From positions 30,595 through 94,594 of the forward strand of contig NZ_JACYOX010000020.1 of NCBI RefSeq assembly GCF_015352955.1: a stretch of DNA of 64,000 nt, written 5' to 3'. The position numbers and the translations under genes are program-made. A model generated the notes under the pieces. It worked only from the letters and a program-made list of their open reading frames with translations, did not search any database and had not been told where the DNA came from. This document shows, piece after piece, positions 11,134-19,712 of this stretch (position 1 is the first letter of the stretch; each line of letters opens with the position of its first letter). Source of the DNA: Noviherbaspirillum soli. GTDB taxonomy: Bacteria > Pseudomonadota > Gammaproteobacteria > Burkholderiales > Burkholderiaceae_D.

Positions 11134-12365
11134 CGTTTATTCCAGGGTGCAATTTTCGGGAGCATCAGCATGCCGGGCAGCGCCAGCACAAAGCACAGGA
11201 TAAAGAACAGGAACCATCCTGTCTCGGCGACGATGTAGCCGACAGCGGAATTGACAAAGGTTCGGGGCACCGCCGCCAGGCTGGTGAACAGCGCGTACTG
11301 GGTGGCGGTATAGCGCGGGTCCGTCGTGGTGGCAATATAGGACACGAATGCCGCCGTCCCCAGGCCCACGCCGAAGGCCTCGAAACCGATCACCAGCGCC
11401 AGCAAGATGAGGTCGGCGCCGGCATAGGCAAGCCAGGCGAAGCCGAGTATGGCCACCGCCTGCACCACGCCGAAAATCCACAGCGCGCGGTTGATGCCGA
11501 GCTTCACCATCCAGACGCCGCCGATGATGCCGCCGGCGATGCTGGCCCAGAAACCCGTGGTCTTGGCGACCGCGCCGATCTGCGTCATCGAAAAGCCAAG
11601 GTCGATGTAGAACTTGGTGGCCAGCGCGGTGGCCATGCTGTCGCCGAGCTTGTAGAGAAAGATGAAGCCCAGGATGGCCAGCGCATTGCCCCAGCCGCCG
11701 CGCGCGATGAATTCGCGAAACGGCAGCACCACCGCTTCCCGCATGTTCTTCGGCGGCGCGCCGTAGACGCGCGGCTCGGCAATGACGAAGGTGCAGAGCA
11801 GCCCCGGCAGCATGAAGGCGGCGGTGATCCAGAACACCGGCTGCCAGGCCATCAGGTCGGCCAGGATCAGCGACAGCGCGCCCGGCACCATGCCGGCCAC
11901 CTTGTAGGCATTGACATGGATCGCGCTACCCAGGCCCTGCTCGTTGTCGGGCAGGATCTCGCGCCGGTAGGCGTCGATCACGATGTCCTGGCTGGCCGAG
12001 AGGAAGGCGATCGCGCTGGCGGCCGCGGCAATCAGCGGCACCTGGGTCAGCGGGTCCAGCATGCCCAGGAGGCCAATGCCGAGAAACAGCAGGCCTTGCG
12101 TCAGCGCCATCCAGCCGCGCCGGCGCCCGAGCCAGCCGAAGCTGAAGCGGTCCATCAGCGGCGACCACAGGAATTTCCAGGTATAGGGAAACATCACCAG
12201 CGCGAACAGGCCCAGCGCCTTGACGTTCAGGCCGGACTTGGCCAGCCAGGCCTGCATCAGCGACAGCAAAATGAACAGCGGCAGGCCCGAGCTGAAGCCC
12301 AGGAACACGCAGATCAGCATGCGCCGGTTCAGGTAGCTGTGCCAGGTCAGCACATCCTGCTTCAT
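11130..12365 (-). CDS. ampG: AmpG-type muropeptide permease (MFS)
   Basis: Inner-membrane MFS transporter (411 aa, about 12 membrane spans) that imports anhydro-muropeptides for cell-wall recycling. AmpG hallmarks are SSGLPLFILLSLMQAWL near the N-terminus, PYTWKFLWSPLMDRF, ASQDIVIDAYRREIL and SYIATTTDPRYTATQYA. It overlaps metW upstream and the M48 protease downstream by 4 bp each, an arrangement common in Burkholderiales although the link with methionine synthesis is obscure. Confidence 0.9.
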   Translation of the reverse strand: MKQDVLTWHSYLNRRMLICVFLGFSSGLPLFILLSLMQAWLAKSGLNVKALGLFALVMFPYTWKFLWSPLMDRFSFGWLGRRRGWMALTQGLLFLGIGLLGMLDPLTQVPLIAAAASAIAFLSASQDIVIDAYRREILPDNEQGLGSAIHVNAYKVAGMVPGALSLILADLMAWQPVFWITAAFMLPGLLCTFVIAEPRVYGAPPKNMREAVVLPFREFIARGGWGNALAILGFIFLYKLGDSMATALATKFYIDLGFSMTQIGAVAKTTGFWASIAGGIIGGVWMVKLGINRALWIFGVVQAVAILGFAWLAYAGADLILLALVIGFEAFGVGLGTAAFVSYIATTTDPRYTATQYALFTSLAAVPRTFVNSAVGYIVAETGWFLFFILCFVLALPGMLMLPKIAPWNKR

Positions 12366-12976
12366 GCAACCGCCCGCTTGCGCAGCCGGAACACGGCCAG
12401 GCTGCCGCGCCAGTTGGGCAGGAAGTTCACCGGCTTGCCGGCTTCATTGAGCGCAACGAATTCCAGCACTTCCAGGCCGACCTCGTTGGCCAGGTCCTGG
12501 AAATCGTGGATGGTGGCGCAGCGCAGGTTGGGCGTGTCGTACCACTCATAGGGCAGGCTGCGCGAGACCGGCATGCGGCCGCGCAGCAGCGCGAAGCGGT
12601 GCGGCCAGTAGGCGAAGTTGGGAAAGGACACGATGGCCTCGGCGCCGACGCGGGCGATGTCGCGCAATACGCCTTCGACATTCTTCATCATCTGCAGCGC
12701 CGACAGGCACAGCACGCTGTCGAAGGCATTGTCGGCGAAGATCGCCAGCCCGGCTTCCAGGTCCTGCTGGATCACCGGCACATTGCGGCCGATGCAGGCC
12801 GGTATCTTGGCGTCGTCGATTTCCACGCCGTAGCCCGCGCACTGCTTGGCGCTTTGCAGGTAGTCCAGCATCACGCCGTCGCCGCAGCCGAGGTCGAGCA
12901 CCTGCGAGCCGGGCGCGACCCAGTGCGCAATGAAGGCCAGGTCGGCGCGCAATGCGGTCAGTTCATTGAAGTTCAT
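12362..12976 (-). CDS. metW: Methionine biosynthesis protein MetW
   Basis: SAM-methyltransferase-fold protein (204 aa) that pairs with MetX and is required for homoserine acylation in several Proteobacteria. The SAM-binding motif I reads [15 protein letters not shown]; motif IV-like [13 protein letters not shown] and the [20 protein letters not shown] segment are typical of MetW. It overlaps metX by 4 bp (ATGA), so the two are probably made in fixed ratio. Confidence 0.93.
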   Translation of the reverse strand: MNFNELTALRADLAFIAHWVAPGSQVLDLGCGDGVMLDYLQSAKQCAGYGVEIDDAKIPACIGRNVPVIQQDLEAGLAIFADNAFDSVLCLSALQMMKNVEGVLRDIARVGAEAIVSFPNFAYWPHRFALLRGRMPVSRSLPYEWYDTPNLRCATIHDFQDLANEVGLEVLEFVALNEAGKPVNFLPNWRGSLAVFRLRKRAVA

Positions 12977-14145
12977 GCAGCCACCCTGCTTTCGCCGCTG
13001 ATTGAAACGCCGGTTTCGAGCTCGCGCCAGACCCGGTTGTAATAGGCCCGCACAGTGGCCATGTAACGCTCGTCCTCGAGCAGGAAGGCGTCATGGCCGT
13101 GCGGCGCGTCGATCTCGGCATAGCTCACATGGCGGCGGTTGTTGACCAGCGCCTGCACGATTTCCCGGCTGCGCGCCGGCGCGAAGCGCCAGTCGGTGGA
13201 AAACGACACCAGCAGGAACTGGGCGCGGGCCGCGGCCAGCGCCTCGGTCAGGTTGCCGCCGAACGCGGCGGCAGGATCGAAGTAATCCAGCGCCTTGGTG
13301 ATCAGCAGATAGGTGTTGGCATCGAAGTATTCCGAGAACTTGTCGCCCTGATAGCGCAGGTAGGACTCGATCTCGAAGTCGATGCCGTAGCCGAACTGGT
13401 ATTCGCCGGAGCGCAGCTCGCGGCCGAATTTCTCGGCCATGTCGTCATCGGACAGGTAGGTGATGTGGCCGATCATGCGCGCCACGCGCAGGCCGTTCCT
13501 GGGCACCACGCCATGGGCGTAGTAATCGCCGCCATGGAAATCGGGATCGGTCAGTATCGACTGGCGCGCCACGTCGTTGAAGGCGATGTTCTGCGCCGAC
13601 AGCTTGGGCGTGGAGGCGATCACCATGCAGTGGCGCAGCCGGTCCGGGTACAGCAGGCTCCAGGCCAGCGCCTGCATGCCGCCCAGCGAGCCGCCCATCA
13701 CGGCGGCGAACTGGCGTATGCCCAGCGCGTCGGCCAGGCGGGCCTGGGCGTGCACCCAGTCTTCCACCGTCACCACCGGAAAGGCCGCGCCATAGGGCTT
13801 GCCCGTGGCCGGATTGACATGCATCGGGCCGGTGGAGCCGAAGCAGGAGCCGAGGTTGTTGACGCCGATGACGAAGAAGCGGTCGGTGTCGAGCGGCTTG
13901 CCGGGGCCGACCATGTTGTCCCACCAGCCCACGCTCTTGCTGCCGTCTTCCTTCAGGTAGATGCCGGCCACGTGATGCGACGCATTGAGCGCATGGCAGA
14001 CCAGCACGGCGTTGGAGCGGTCGGCATTGAGTTCGCCATAGGTTTCATAGACCAGCTGGTAGCCGGCGATGGATGCGCCGCTCTGCAGCGGCAGGGGCGC
14101 ATCGAAGTGCATGGACTGCGGGGAGACGACGCCAAGAGATTTCAT
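12973..14145 (-). CDS. metX: Homoserine O-acyltransferase MetX
   Basis: Alpha/beta-hydrolase-fold enzyme (390 aa) that acylates homoserine at the first committed step of methionine synthesis. The nucleophile elbow GGSLGGM puts the catalytic Ser at about residue 153; the Asp is in FSTDWRF and the His in PHGHDAF. Family annotation says acetyltransferase, but many MetX proteins paired with MetW use succinyl-CoA, so the acyl donor is left open. The gene lies downstream of a SAM-II type riboswitch, a terminator and a REP doublet, and is first in metX-metW-ampG-M48. Confidence 0.94.
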   Translation of the reverse strand: MKSLGVVSPQSMHFDAPLPLQSGASIAGYQLVYETYGELNADRSNAVLVCHALNASHHVAGIYLKEDGSKSVGWWDNMVGPGKPLDTDRFFVIGVNNLGSCFGSTGPMHVNPATGKPYGAAFPVVTVEDWVHAQARLADALGIRQFAAVMGGSLGGMQALAWSLLYPDRLRHCMVIASTPKLSAQNIAFNDVARQSILTDPDFHGGDYYAHGVVPRNGLRVARMIGHITYLSDDDMAEKFGRELRSGEYQFGYGIDFEIESYLRYQGDKFSEYFDANTYLLITKALDYFDPAAAFGGNLTEALAAARAQFLLVSFSTDWRFAPARSREIVQALVNNRRHVSYAEIDAPHGHDAFLLEDERYMATVRAYYNRVWRELETGVSISGESRVAA

Positions 14146-14245
14146 GATGGTCCGGTCTGCGGAACCGGGGCAGGCATGCCCGCGATCCGAAATAAAAAAG
14201 GTTTTTCACGAATGAGCGCGAACCGGCATGCATGGACCAGACTTT

Positions 14246-14362
14246 CGTAGGGTGCAATACCCGAAGGGCATTGCACCGTGGACGGCAGAACGAAAGGGAC
14301 ATACCGCTTTTCCTTGAACAACGGCCTGGTGCAATGCCCCTTCGGGGGATTGCACCCTACGA
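14246..14362. repeat. REP doublet (GTAG-headed), copy A
   Basis: Two imperfect hairpins about 55 bp apart in inverted orientation. The left hairpin has arms GGTGCAAT and ATTGCACC around CCCGAAGGG and is preceded by GTAG; the right one has the same arms around CCCCTTCGGGG and is followed by CTAC. The tetranucleotide at both outer ends and the tail-to-tail layout are the marks of a BIME/REPIN mobilised by a RAYT transposase. It lies between the metX riboswitch terminator and the metX start, inside the likely transcript. Confidence 0.8.
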
Positions 14363-14397
14363 GAGCTGTTGGTTCACGACTTTGCGTGAAGAACCAT

Positions 14398-14428
14398 AAA
14401 AAAGCCCGAGAGCGCATGCTGTCGGGCT
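14398..14428 (-). terminator. Intrinsic terminator of the metX riboswitch
   Basis: On the minus strand the stem AGCCCGA/UCGGGCU (plus positions 14422-14428 and 14403-14409) with a 12-base loop is followed by a run of six U. It stands directly 3' of the SAM-II aptamer and 5' of metX. Its 5' arm is part of UUUAGCC, which is complementary to GGCUAAA in the aptamer core. Confidence 0.82.
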
Positions 14429-14448
14429 AAATTGGGGCTTTTCCAAGC

Positions 14449-14540
14449 TCGCTTTAGCCGTATTTATGCGGGGAAGACCCCTCGCGCCCGCAAGCTGGGC
14501 TGCCGCGCGGTGCGCTGGCAGCCGGTCAAATCGGCGCAGT
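14449..14540 (-). promoter_or_regulatory. SAM-II (SAM-alpha) type riboswitch upstream of metX
   Basis: Read on the minus strand, the conserved SAM-II blocks appear in order: GCGCCGAUUUGA, then CUUGCGGGCGCG (closing helix P1), then AUAAAUA and GGCUAAAGCG. Compared with the compact aptamer it carries an extra 7-bp hairpin (GGCUGCC/GGCAGCC) in the first loop and a GGGG-UCUU-CCCC hairpin before the A-rich strand. SAM-II elements are known to control metA, metX and metH, mainly in Alphaproteobacteria. An intrinsic terminator follows, so control is probably at transcription. Confidence 0.85.
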
Positions 14541-14594
14541 CACGGAAGAATAGCGAAGTCATGGGGCGGCGTCAAACGGGCGCGCCCGTGGCTC

Positions 14595-16346
14595 CTATGC
14601 GCTGCGCAGCTGCTCCATCGCCTCGTTGATCGCATTGGCTTCCATCAGCCGCAGGATCTTGCGGGTCTTGGGCACGAGCACCGTCAGGTCGCTGTTGAGG
14701 ATTTCCTGCTTCACCGACAGCAGCTGGGCCGGATGCATCGAGAACTCGCGCAGGCCCATGCCCAGCAGCAGCCGGGTCAGCTTGGTGTCGCCGGCCATCT
14801 CGCCGCAGACCGAGACCGGAATGCCGGCCTTGGCGCCGGCCGCGATCGTGGTCGACAGCAGGAAAAGCACCGCCGGATGCAGCGGGTTGTACAGGTGCGC
14901 CACCTCATGGTCGACCCGGTCCACCGCCAGCGTGTACTGGATCAGGTCATTGGTGCCGATCGACAGGAAGTCCAGCCGCTGCGCAAACAGCGGCAGCGCC
15001 AGCGCGGCGGCCGGTATCTCGATCATGGCGCCGATCTGAATCTGCGGATCGAACTTCCTGTTGGCCTCTCGCAGCTGCGCCTTGGCCTGCTCGATCATGT
15101 TCAGCGTCTGGTCGATCTCGAAGGCATGCGCCAGCATCGGGATCAGGAGCTTGATCGGGCCGAAGGCCGAGGCGCGCAAAATTGCGCGAAGCTGGGCCAT
15201 GAACATCTGCGGCTCGGCCAGGCAGTAGCGGATCGCGCGCAGGCCCAGCGCCGGGTTGAGCGCGGTTTCCTCGGCATTGTCCATCGGCTTGTCGGCGCCG
15301 ATGTCGAGCGTGCGTATCGTCACCGGCCGGCCCTTCATGGCGGTGACCGCCATCTTGTAGGACTCGAACTGCTCGTCCTCGGTCGGCAGGCGGTTGGCAT
15401 AGCCGGCGCGCCCCATGAACAGGAACTCGGAGCGGAACAGGCCGATGCCGGTGGCGCCCGCCTCCAGCGCCGCCGCGCAGTCCTGCGGCAGCTCGATGTT
15501 GGCCAGCAGCGTGATCTCGGTGCCATCTTTCGTGACCGCCGGCGTCTTCTTCAGCCTGGACAGCTTCTTGCGCTCGCGCAGCATGCGCGCCTGGCGCTCG
15601 CGGTACTGCTCCAGCACCACCGGCGGCGGATCGACGATCACCACGCCGGCGTCGCCGTCGATGATCACCCAGTCGTCCTGCGCGATCAGGGCCGAGGCGT
15701 TGTACATGCCGACCGCGGCCGGGATGTCGAGGCTGCGGGCAACGATGGCGGTATGCGAGTTCTGGCCGCCCAGATCCGTGATGAAGCCGGCGAAGGCGCG
15801 GTCGCGGAACTGCAGCATGTCGGCCGGCGAGATGTCGTGCGCCACCACGATCATGTGGGCGGTCGAGTCGGGCGAACTGGCCAGGCCGGCCAGCGTGGAG
15901 GCAGTGCCGGTCAGCACCTTCAGCACCCGCTCGCCGACCTGCTGGATGTCGTTCTTGCGCTCGCGCAGGTAGGTGTCCTCGATCTCGTCGAACTGCGCCG
16001 ACAGCTCGTCGATCTGGGTCAGGAGCGCCCATTCGGCGTTGTAGTGGCGGCTGCGGATGATATCGAGCGGCATCTCGGAAATCATCGGGTCCGACAGGAT
16101 CAGCGCATGCACATCGATGAAGGCGCCCAGCTCCGCCGGCGCATCCGGCGGCAGCTCGCGCCACACGGCCTGCAGTTCCTGGTGCACGGCCGCGATCGCG
16201 TTCTGCAGGCGCTGCACCTCCGCTTCCACCTGCTCCTCGCTGATCAGGTAATGCTTGACGTCGAGCGCGGCCGAGGCCAAGAGGTGCGCGCGCCCTATCG
16301 CGATGCCGCGCGATACCGGTATGCCATGAAGCGTGAAGGATGCCAT
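14595..16346 (-). CDS. ptsI: PTS enzyme I (phosphoenolpyruvate-protein phosphotransferase)
   Basis: Cytoplasmic enzyme (583 aa) that takes phosphate from PEP and passes it to HPr. The active-site His is in GGQNSHTAIVARS at about residue 195; the PEP-binding signature includes GIGLFRSEFLFM and the C-terminal SIGTNDLIQYTLA and PVSVCGEMA. The ATG at 16346 gives MASFTLHGIPVSRGIAIG; an ATG 15 codons upstream is not supported by similarity. It is the last gene of gshA-gshB-EIIA-ptsH-ptsI. Confidence 0.96.
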   Translation of the reverse strand: MASFTLHGIPVSRGIAIGRAHLLASAALDVKHYLISEEQVEAEVQRLQNAIAAVHQELQAVWRELPPDAPAELGAFIDVHALILSDPMISEMPLDIIRSRHYNAEWALLTQIDELSAQFDEIEDTYLRERKNDIQQVGERVLKVLTGTASTLAGLASSPDSTAHMIVVAHDISPADMLQFRDRAFAGFITDLGGQNSHTAIVARSLDIPAAVGMYNASALIAQDDWVIIDGDAGVVIVDPPPVVLEQYRERQARMLRERKKLSRLKKTPAVTKDGTEITLLANIELPQDCAAALEAGATGIGLFRSEFLFMGRAGYANRLPTEDEQFESYKMAVTAMKGRPVTIRTLDIGADKPMDNAEETALNPALGLRAIRYCLAEPQMFMAQLRAILRASAFGPIKLLIPMLAHAFEIDQTLNMIEQAKAQLREANRKFDPQIQIGAMIEIPAAALALPLFAQRLDFLSIGTNDLIQYTLAVDRVDHEVAHLYNPLHPAVLFLLSTTIAAGAKAGIPVSVCGEMAGDTKLTRLLLGMGLREFSMHPAQLLSVKQEILNSDLTVLVPKTRKILRLMEANAINEAMEQLRSA

Positions 16347-16383
16347 TGATGTGTGCTTGTTCTGGTGGATCTGCGGGCCGCGC

Positions 16384-16653
16384 CTACTCACTTTCGCCGA
16401 ACTTTGCCTGGATCAGCTGCGACAGCGCGTCGAAGCATGCCTGCTCGTCCGGCCCGTCGACTTCCAGGCTCACCACGGCGCCCTTGCCGGCCGCCAGCAT
16501 CATCACGCCCATGATGGATTTCGCATTGACGCGGCGCTTGTTGCGCGTCATCCAGACTTCGCTCTTGTACTTGGCCGCCAGTTGGGTCAGCTTCGCCGAT
16601 GCGCGCGCATGCAGACCGAGCTTGTTGATGATTTCTATGTCTTGCTGAATCAT
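16384..16653 (-). CDS. ptsH: PTS phosphocarrier protein HPr
   Basis: Phosphocarrier (89 aa) between enzyme I and EIIA. His15 lies in KLGLHARASAKL and Ser46 in NAKSIMGVMML, so the site used by HPr kinase is also kept. The ATG at 16653 is 22 bp after the EIIA stop. With no sugar-specific EIIB or EIIC in sight, the system is likely regulatory. Confidence 0.95.
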   Translation of the reverse strand: MIQQDIEIINKLGLHARASAKLTQLAAKYKSEVWMTRNKRRVNAKSIMGVMMLAAGKGAVVSLEVDGPDEQACFDALSQLIQAKFGESE

Positions 16654-16675
16654 TATTGGTCTGTTCTTGTTGGTT

Positions 16676-17083
16676 TCAGGTAGGGGAAAGTCGGACCCGG
16701 TTGTCGACCCGCACGGCGCCGTTCTGGCCGCCGGCCAGCGCCATTTCGACCACGACATCGATGGTGTCATTGCGATACGTCAGCGCCCGCAGCAGCATCG
16801 GCAGGCTGATGCCGGCCACCACTTCCACGTGGCCCGGCTCGCACAGCGGCAGCGTGCAGTTCGACGGCGTGCCGCCCATCACGTCGGTCATCACCAGCAC
16901 GCCGCTGCCGTCGTCGATGCGCCGGATCGATTCCGACGCCAGCCGCCGCACTTCGCTGGTGTCCTGGTCGGCATTGACGTCGATCGCCTCCAGGCGCTCG
17001 GGCCGGTTGCGAAAAACGTGGGTTGCCGCGTCGATGAAAGCCTGCCCAAGCGGCGCATGGGTCAGGAGCAGAATGCCAACCAT
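16676..17083 (-). CDS. PTS EIIA protein, mannose family
   Basis: EIIA domain of the mannose class (135 aa, ManX-like). The phospho-accepting His9 is in MVGILLLTHAPLGQAF, and VLVMTDVMGGTPSN is the family core. In Betaproteobacteria this stand-alone EIIA with HPr and EI forms a truncated phosphorelay thought to serve regulation rather than sugar uptake; no permease subunits follow here. It lies 30 bp after gshB. Confidence 0.92.
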   Translation of the reverse strand: MVGILLLTHAPLGQAFIDAATHVFRNRPERLEAIDVNADQDTSEVRRLASESIRRIDDGSGVLVMTDVMGGTPSNCTLPLCEPGHVEVVAGISLPMLLRALTYRNDTIDVVVEMALAGGQNGAVRVDNRVRLSPT

Positions 17084-17113
17084 AGGAGGGTGATCAGAAA
17101 CGGAAAGCCTGCA

Positions 17114-18061
17114 TTAAACCACGCCCGCCGCGCGTTCCAGCGCGTCGATGAATTTCGCGGCGACGGAAAAGCCGGTCTGCTGCTCGATTTCCTGGAAGCA
17201 GGTCGGGCTGGTGACATTGATCTCCGTGAGGTAGTTGCCGATCACGTCCAGGCCCACCAGCAGCAGGCCGCGCTGCCACAAGGTGGGCGCCACGGTTTCG
17301 CCGATCTCGCGCTCGCGCGGCGTCAGCGCCCGCGCCACGCCCAGGCCGCCGGCGGCCAGGTTGCCGCGCACTTCGCCGCCCTGCGGTATGCGCGACAGGC
17401 CGAAAGGCATCACCTCGCCGCCGATCAAAAGCACCCGCTTGTCGCCGTCGACGATCTCCGGAATGTAGCGCTGGACCATGATGGTGCGGCGGCCATTGTC
17501 GGACAGCGACTCGATGATGGAGCCCAGGTTCATGCCGTCTTCCCGCACCCGGAAGATGCCGGCGCCGCCCATGCCGTCCAGTGGCTTGAGGATGATGTCC
17601 TGGTGCTCGCGGTGGAAGGCGCGGATGCGCGCATTGTCGGTGGTGACGAGCGTCGGCGCGGTCAGTTGCGGGAACTGGGCAATGGCCAGCTTTTCATTGT
17701 GGTTGCGGATCGCTTCCGGCCGGTTGAATACCTTGGCGCCATGGTTCTGCGCGACTTCCAGCAGGTAGGTCGCATAGATGTATTCCATGTCGAACGGCGG
17801 ATCGGTGCGCTCCAGCACCGCATCGAAGTCGGTCAGCGCGCGCGCCACCGCCGGCTCGGCCTGGTACCAGTCGTCGCCATTGCCGGTCAGGTGGACGCGG
17901 GCGATGTTGGCGACCACGCGGCCGCCCTCGATCGCCATGTCGCGATGGCGGAAGGCATACAGCTCATGGCCCCGGCGCGCCGCCTCGACCATCATGGCGT
18001 AGGTGGTGTCCTTGTAGATCTTGAAGGTGGAAAGCGGGTCGGCGAGGAAGGCGATCTTCAT
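17114..18061 (-). CDS. gshB: Glutathione synthetase GshB
   Basis: ATP-grasp enzyme (315 aa) that joins gamma-glutamylcysteine and glycine. The N-terminus MKIAFLADPLSTFKIYKD, the substrate loop DPPFDMEYIYATYLLE, the ATP-grasp core ILKPLDGMGGAGIFRV and the C-terminal INVTSPTCFQEI are all typical. It begins 4 bp after gshA, giving the whole glutathione pathway in one unit, followed by the PTS genes. Confidence 0.95.
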   Translation of the reverse strand: MKIAFLADPLSTFKIYKDTTYAMMVEAARRGHELYAFRHRDMAIEGGRVVANIARVHLTGNGDDWYQAEPAVARALTDFDAVLERTDPPFDMEYIYATYLLEVAQNHGAKVFNRPEAIRNHNEKLAIAQFPQLTAPTLVTTDNARIRAFHREHQDIILKPLDGMGGAGIFRVREDGMNLGSIIESLSDNGRRTIMVQRYIPEIVDGDKRVLLIGGEVMPFGLSRIPQGGEVRGNLAAGGLGVARALTPREREIGETVAPTLWQRGLLLVGLDVIGNYLTEINVTSPTCFQEIEQQTGFSVAAKFIDALERAAGVV

Positions 18062-18065
18062 GTTG

Positions 18066-19364
18066 TTAATACACTTCCGGATTGGGGTCGGTTTTTTCGA
18101 GTTCGATCGAGGCGGCCAGGAGCGCCAGGCGGGCTACCACGCCGTACATGTAGAAGCGGTTCGGCGCCGTGGTGCCGGGCCGCGCATGCGGGTCGGGCAG
18201 CGCATGCTGCTGGGCGAAGGCCAGCGGCACGAAATGCGCGCCGGGCGCGTTCAGGTTCTCGTCGGCGCCGCGCTCTGCATGCACCCGGTAGAAGCCGCCG
18301 ACCACGTAGCGGTCTATCATGTAGACCACCGGCTCGGCCACTGCGTCGTTGATGTGCTCGAAGCTGTAGACGCCTTCCTGCACGATCACATTGCTCACTT
18401 CCAGCCCGTCCTTCACCACCGCCATCTTGTTGCGCTGCTTGCGGTTCAGGTCGCGCACCTCGCTGGCATCGCGCACCGTCATGATGCCCATGCCATAGGT
18501 GCCGGAATCGGCCTTGACGATGACGAACGGGGTTTCCTTGATGCCGTATTCCTTGTACTTCTTGCGGATCTTGGCCAGCACCGCGTCGACCGCCGTCGCC
18601 AGCGCGTCCTCGCCGACCCGCTCCTGGAAGTCGACCGGGCCGACCTTGGCGAAATACGGGTTGAGCATCCATGGATCGACATCGATCAGCTTGGAAAACT
18701 TCTTCACCACCTCGTCATAGGCGGAGAAGTGATTGGTCTTGCGCCGCACCGCCCAGCCGGCATGCAGCGGCGGCAGCACGTTCTGCTCATGCAGGTCTTC
18801 CAGGATCGGCGGCAGGCCGGACGACAGGTCATTGTTCAACAGGATGGTGCAGGGATCGAAGTTCTTCAGGCCGACGCGGCGGCCATTGGCCAGTATCTCC
18901 AGCGGTTCGAGCGTCAGCGTGCCGCCGTCGGGCAGGTTGATCGGCGTCGGTTCCTTGATGGTTTCATCCAGCGTGCCCAGGCGGATGTTCAAGCCGGTCT
19001 GGCGGAAGATCTGCATCAGCCGCGCCACGTTCTGCAGATAGAAGGTGTTGCGGGTATGGCGCTCCGGGATCATCAGCAGGTTCTTGGCGTCCGGACAATA
19101 CTTCTCGATCGCCGCCATCGCCGCCTGCACCGCCAGCGGCAGCATCTCGGGCGAGAGGTTGTTGAAGCCGCCGGGGAACAGGTTGGTATCGACCGGCGCG
19201 AGCTTGAAGCCGGCGTTGCGCAGGTCCACCGAGCAGTAGAACGGCGGCGTGTGCTCCTGCCATTCCAGCCGGAACCAGCGCTCGATGGCGGGCGTGGCGG
19301 CGAGGATTTTCTTTTCGAGATCGAGCAGGGGGCCGTTCAGGGCGGTGACGAGATGCGGAACCAT
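18066..19364 (-). CDS. gshA: Glutamate-cysteine ligase GshA (betaproteobacterial type)
   Basis: First enzyme of glutathione synthesis (432 aa). It belongs to the class found next to gshB in Burkholderiales, distinct from the E. coli GshA sequence; conserved stretches include CSVDLRNAGFKLAPVDTNLF with FPGGFNNLS, and VKADSGTYGMGIM, an ATP-binding segment. The start MVPHLVTALNGPLL at 19364 is the only good one. It heads the gshA-gshB-EIIA-ptsH-ptsI operon. Assignment rests on sequence pattern and on gshB next to it. Confidence 0.9.
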   Translation of the reverse strand: MVPHLVTALNGPLLDLEKKILAATPAIERWFRLEWQEHTPPFYCSVDLRNAGFKLAPVDTNLFPGGFNNLSPEMLPLAVQAAMAAIEKYCPDAKNLLMIPERHTRNTFYLQNVARLMQIFRQTGLNIRLGTLDETIKEPTPINLPDGGTLTLEPLEILANGRRVGLKNFDPCTILLNNDLSSGLPPILEDLHEQNVLPPLHAGWAVRRKTNHFSAYDEVVKKFSKLIDVDPWMLNPYFAKVGPVDFQERVGEDALATAVDAVLAKIRKKYKEYGIKETPFVIVKADSGTYGMGIMTVRDASEVRDLNRKQRNKMAVVKDGLEVSNVIVQEGVYSFEHINDAVAEPVVYMIDRYVVGGFYRVHAERGADENLNAPGAHFVPLAFAQQHALPDPHARPGTTAPNRFYMYGVVARLALLAASIELEKTDPNPEVY

Positions 19365-19503
19365 GATGAACTTTCTTTACATTACGTCTACAGTGACGCA
19401 GATTCTAGCGGGATTCCCGGCCTAGCGCCGGGTGGCAGGACAAGAGATGTGCGGCCAACTGCGAGCAGAATGGGGGCGAACGGCCTTTTTTAAAAGGCAG
19501 GGA

Positions 19504-19526
19504 ACAAAAAAAGCCCCCGTGGGGCC
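19504..19526 (-). terminator. Possible second terminator after amtB
   Basis: On the minus strand a short GC stem (GGCCCC/GGGGGC) is followed by seven T. It lies beyond the main amtB terminator and the REP doublet, and could stop read-through into gshA. Confidence 0.4.
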
Positions 19527-19528
19527 GT

Positions 19529-19642
19529 GTAGGTGCAATACCCGAAGGGCATTGCACCGTGGGTCGCAAATCGGCATGGTCATATCGGACACTTTCCTTG
19601 ATTGACCAATGGTGAAATGCCCCTTCGGGGTATTCCACCCTG
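19529..19642. repeat. REP doublet, copy B
   Basis: Same two-hairpin element as copies A and C. The left hairpin is intact (GTAG head, GGTGCAAT/ATTGCACC arms around CCCGAAGGG); the right one is worn, with arms GGTGAAAT and ATTCCACC (one mismatch) and CTGC in place of CTAC. The spacer between hairpins is not conserved. It lies between the amtB terminator and gshA; with the flanking terminators it accounts for most of the 348-bp gap 19365-19712. Confidence 0.75.
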
Positions 19643-19652
19643 CAAAAGTTGC

Positions 19653-19677
19653 AAAAAAAGCGCCCCGTGGGGCGCTT
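19653..19677 (-). terminator. Intrinsic terminator after amtB
   Basis: Minus strand: perfect 9-bp stem AAGCGCCCC/GGGGCGCTT with a two-base loop, followed by a run of seven T, 36 bp past the amtB stop codon. Confidence 0.85.
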
Positions 19678-19712
19678 GAGGGGCTGCGGGGCGGCCAGGA
19701 GGTATGACAGGG

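Noticed and set aside
14246..14362. Repeat considered as part of a CRISPR array
   Set aside because: Only two hairpins in inverted orientation per locus, with three loci far apart and no cas genes.
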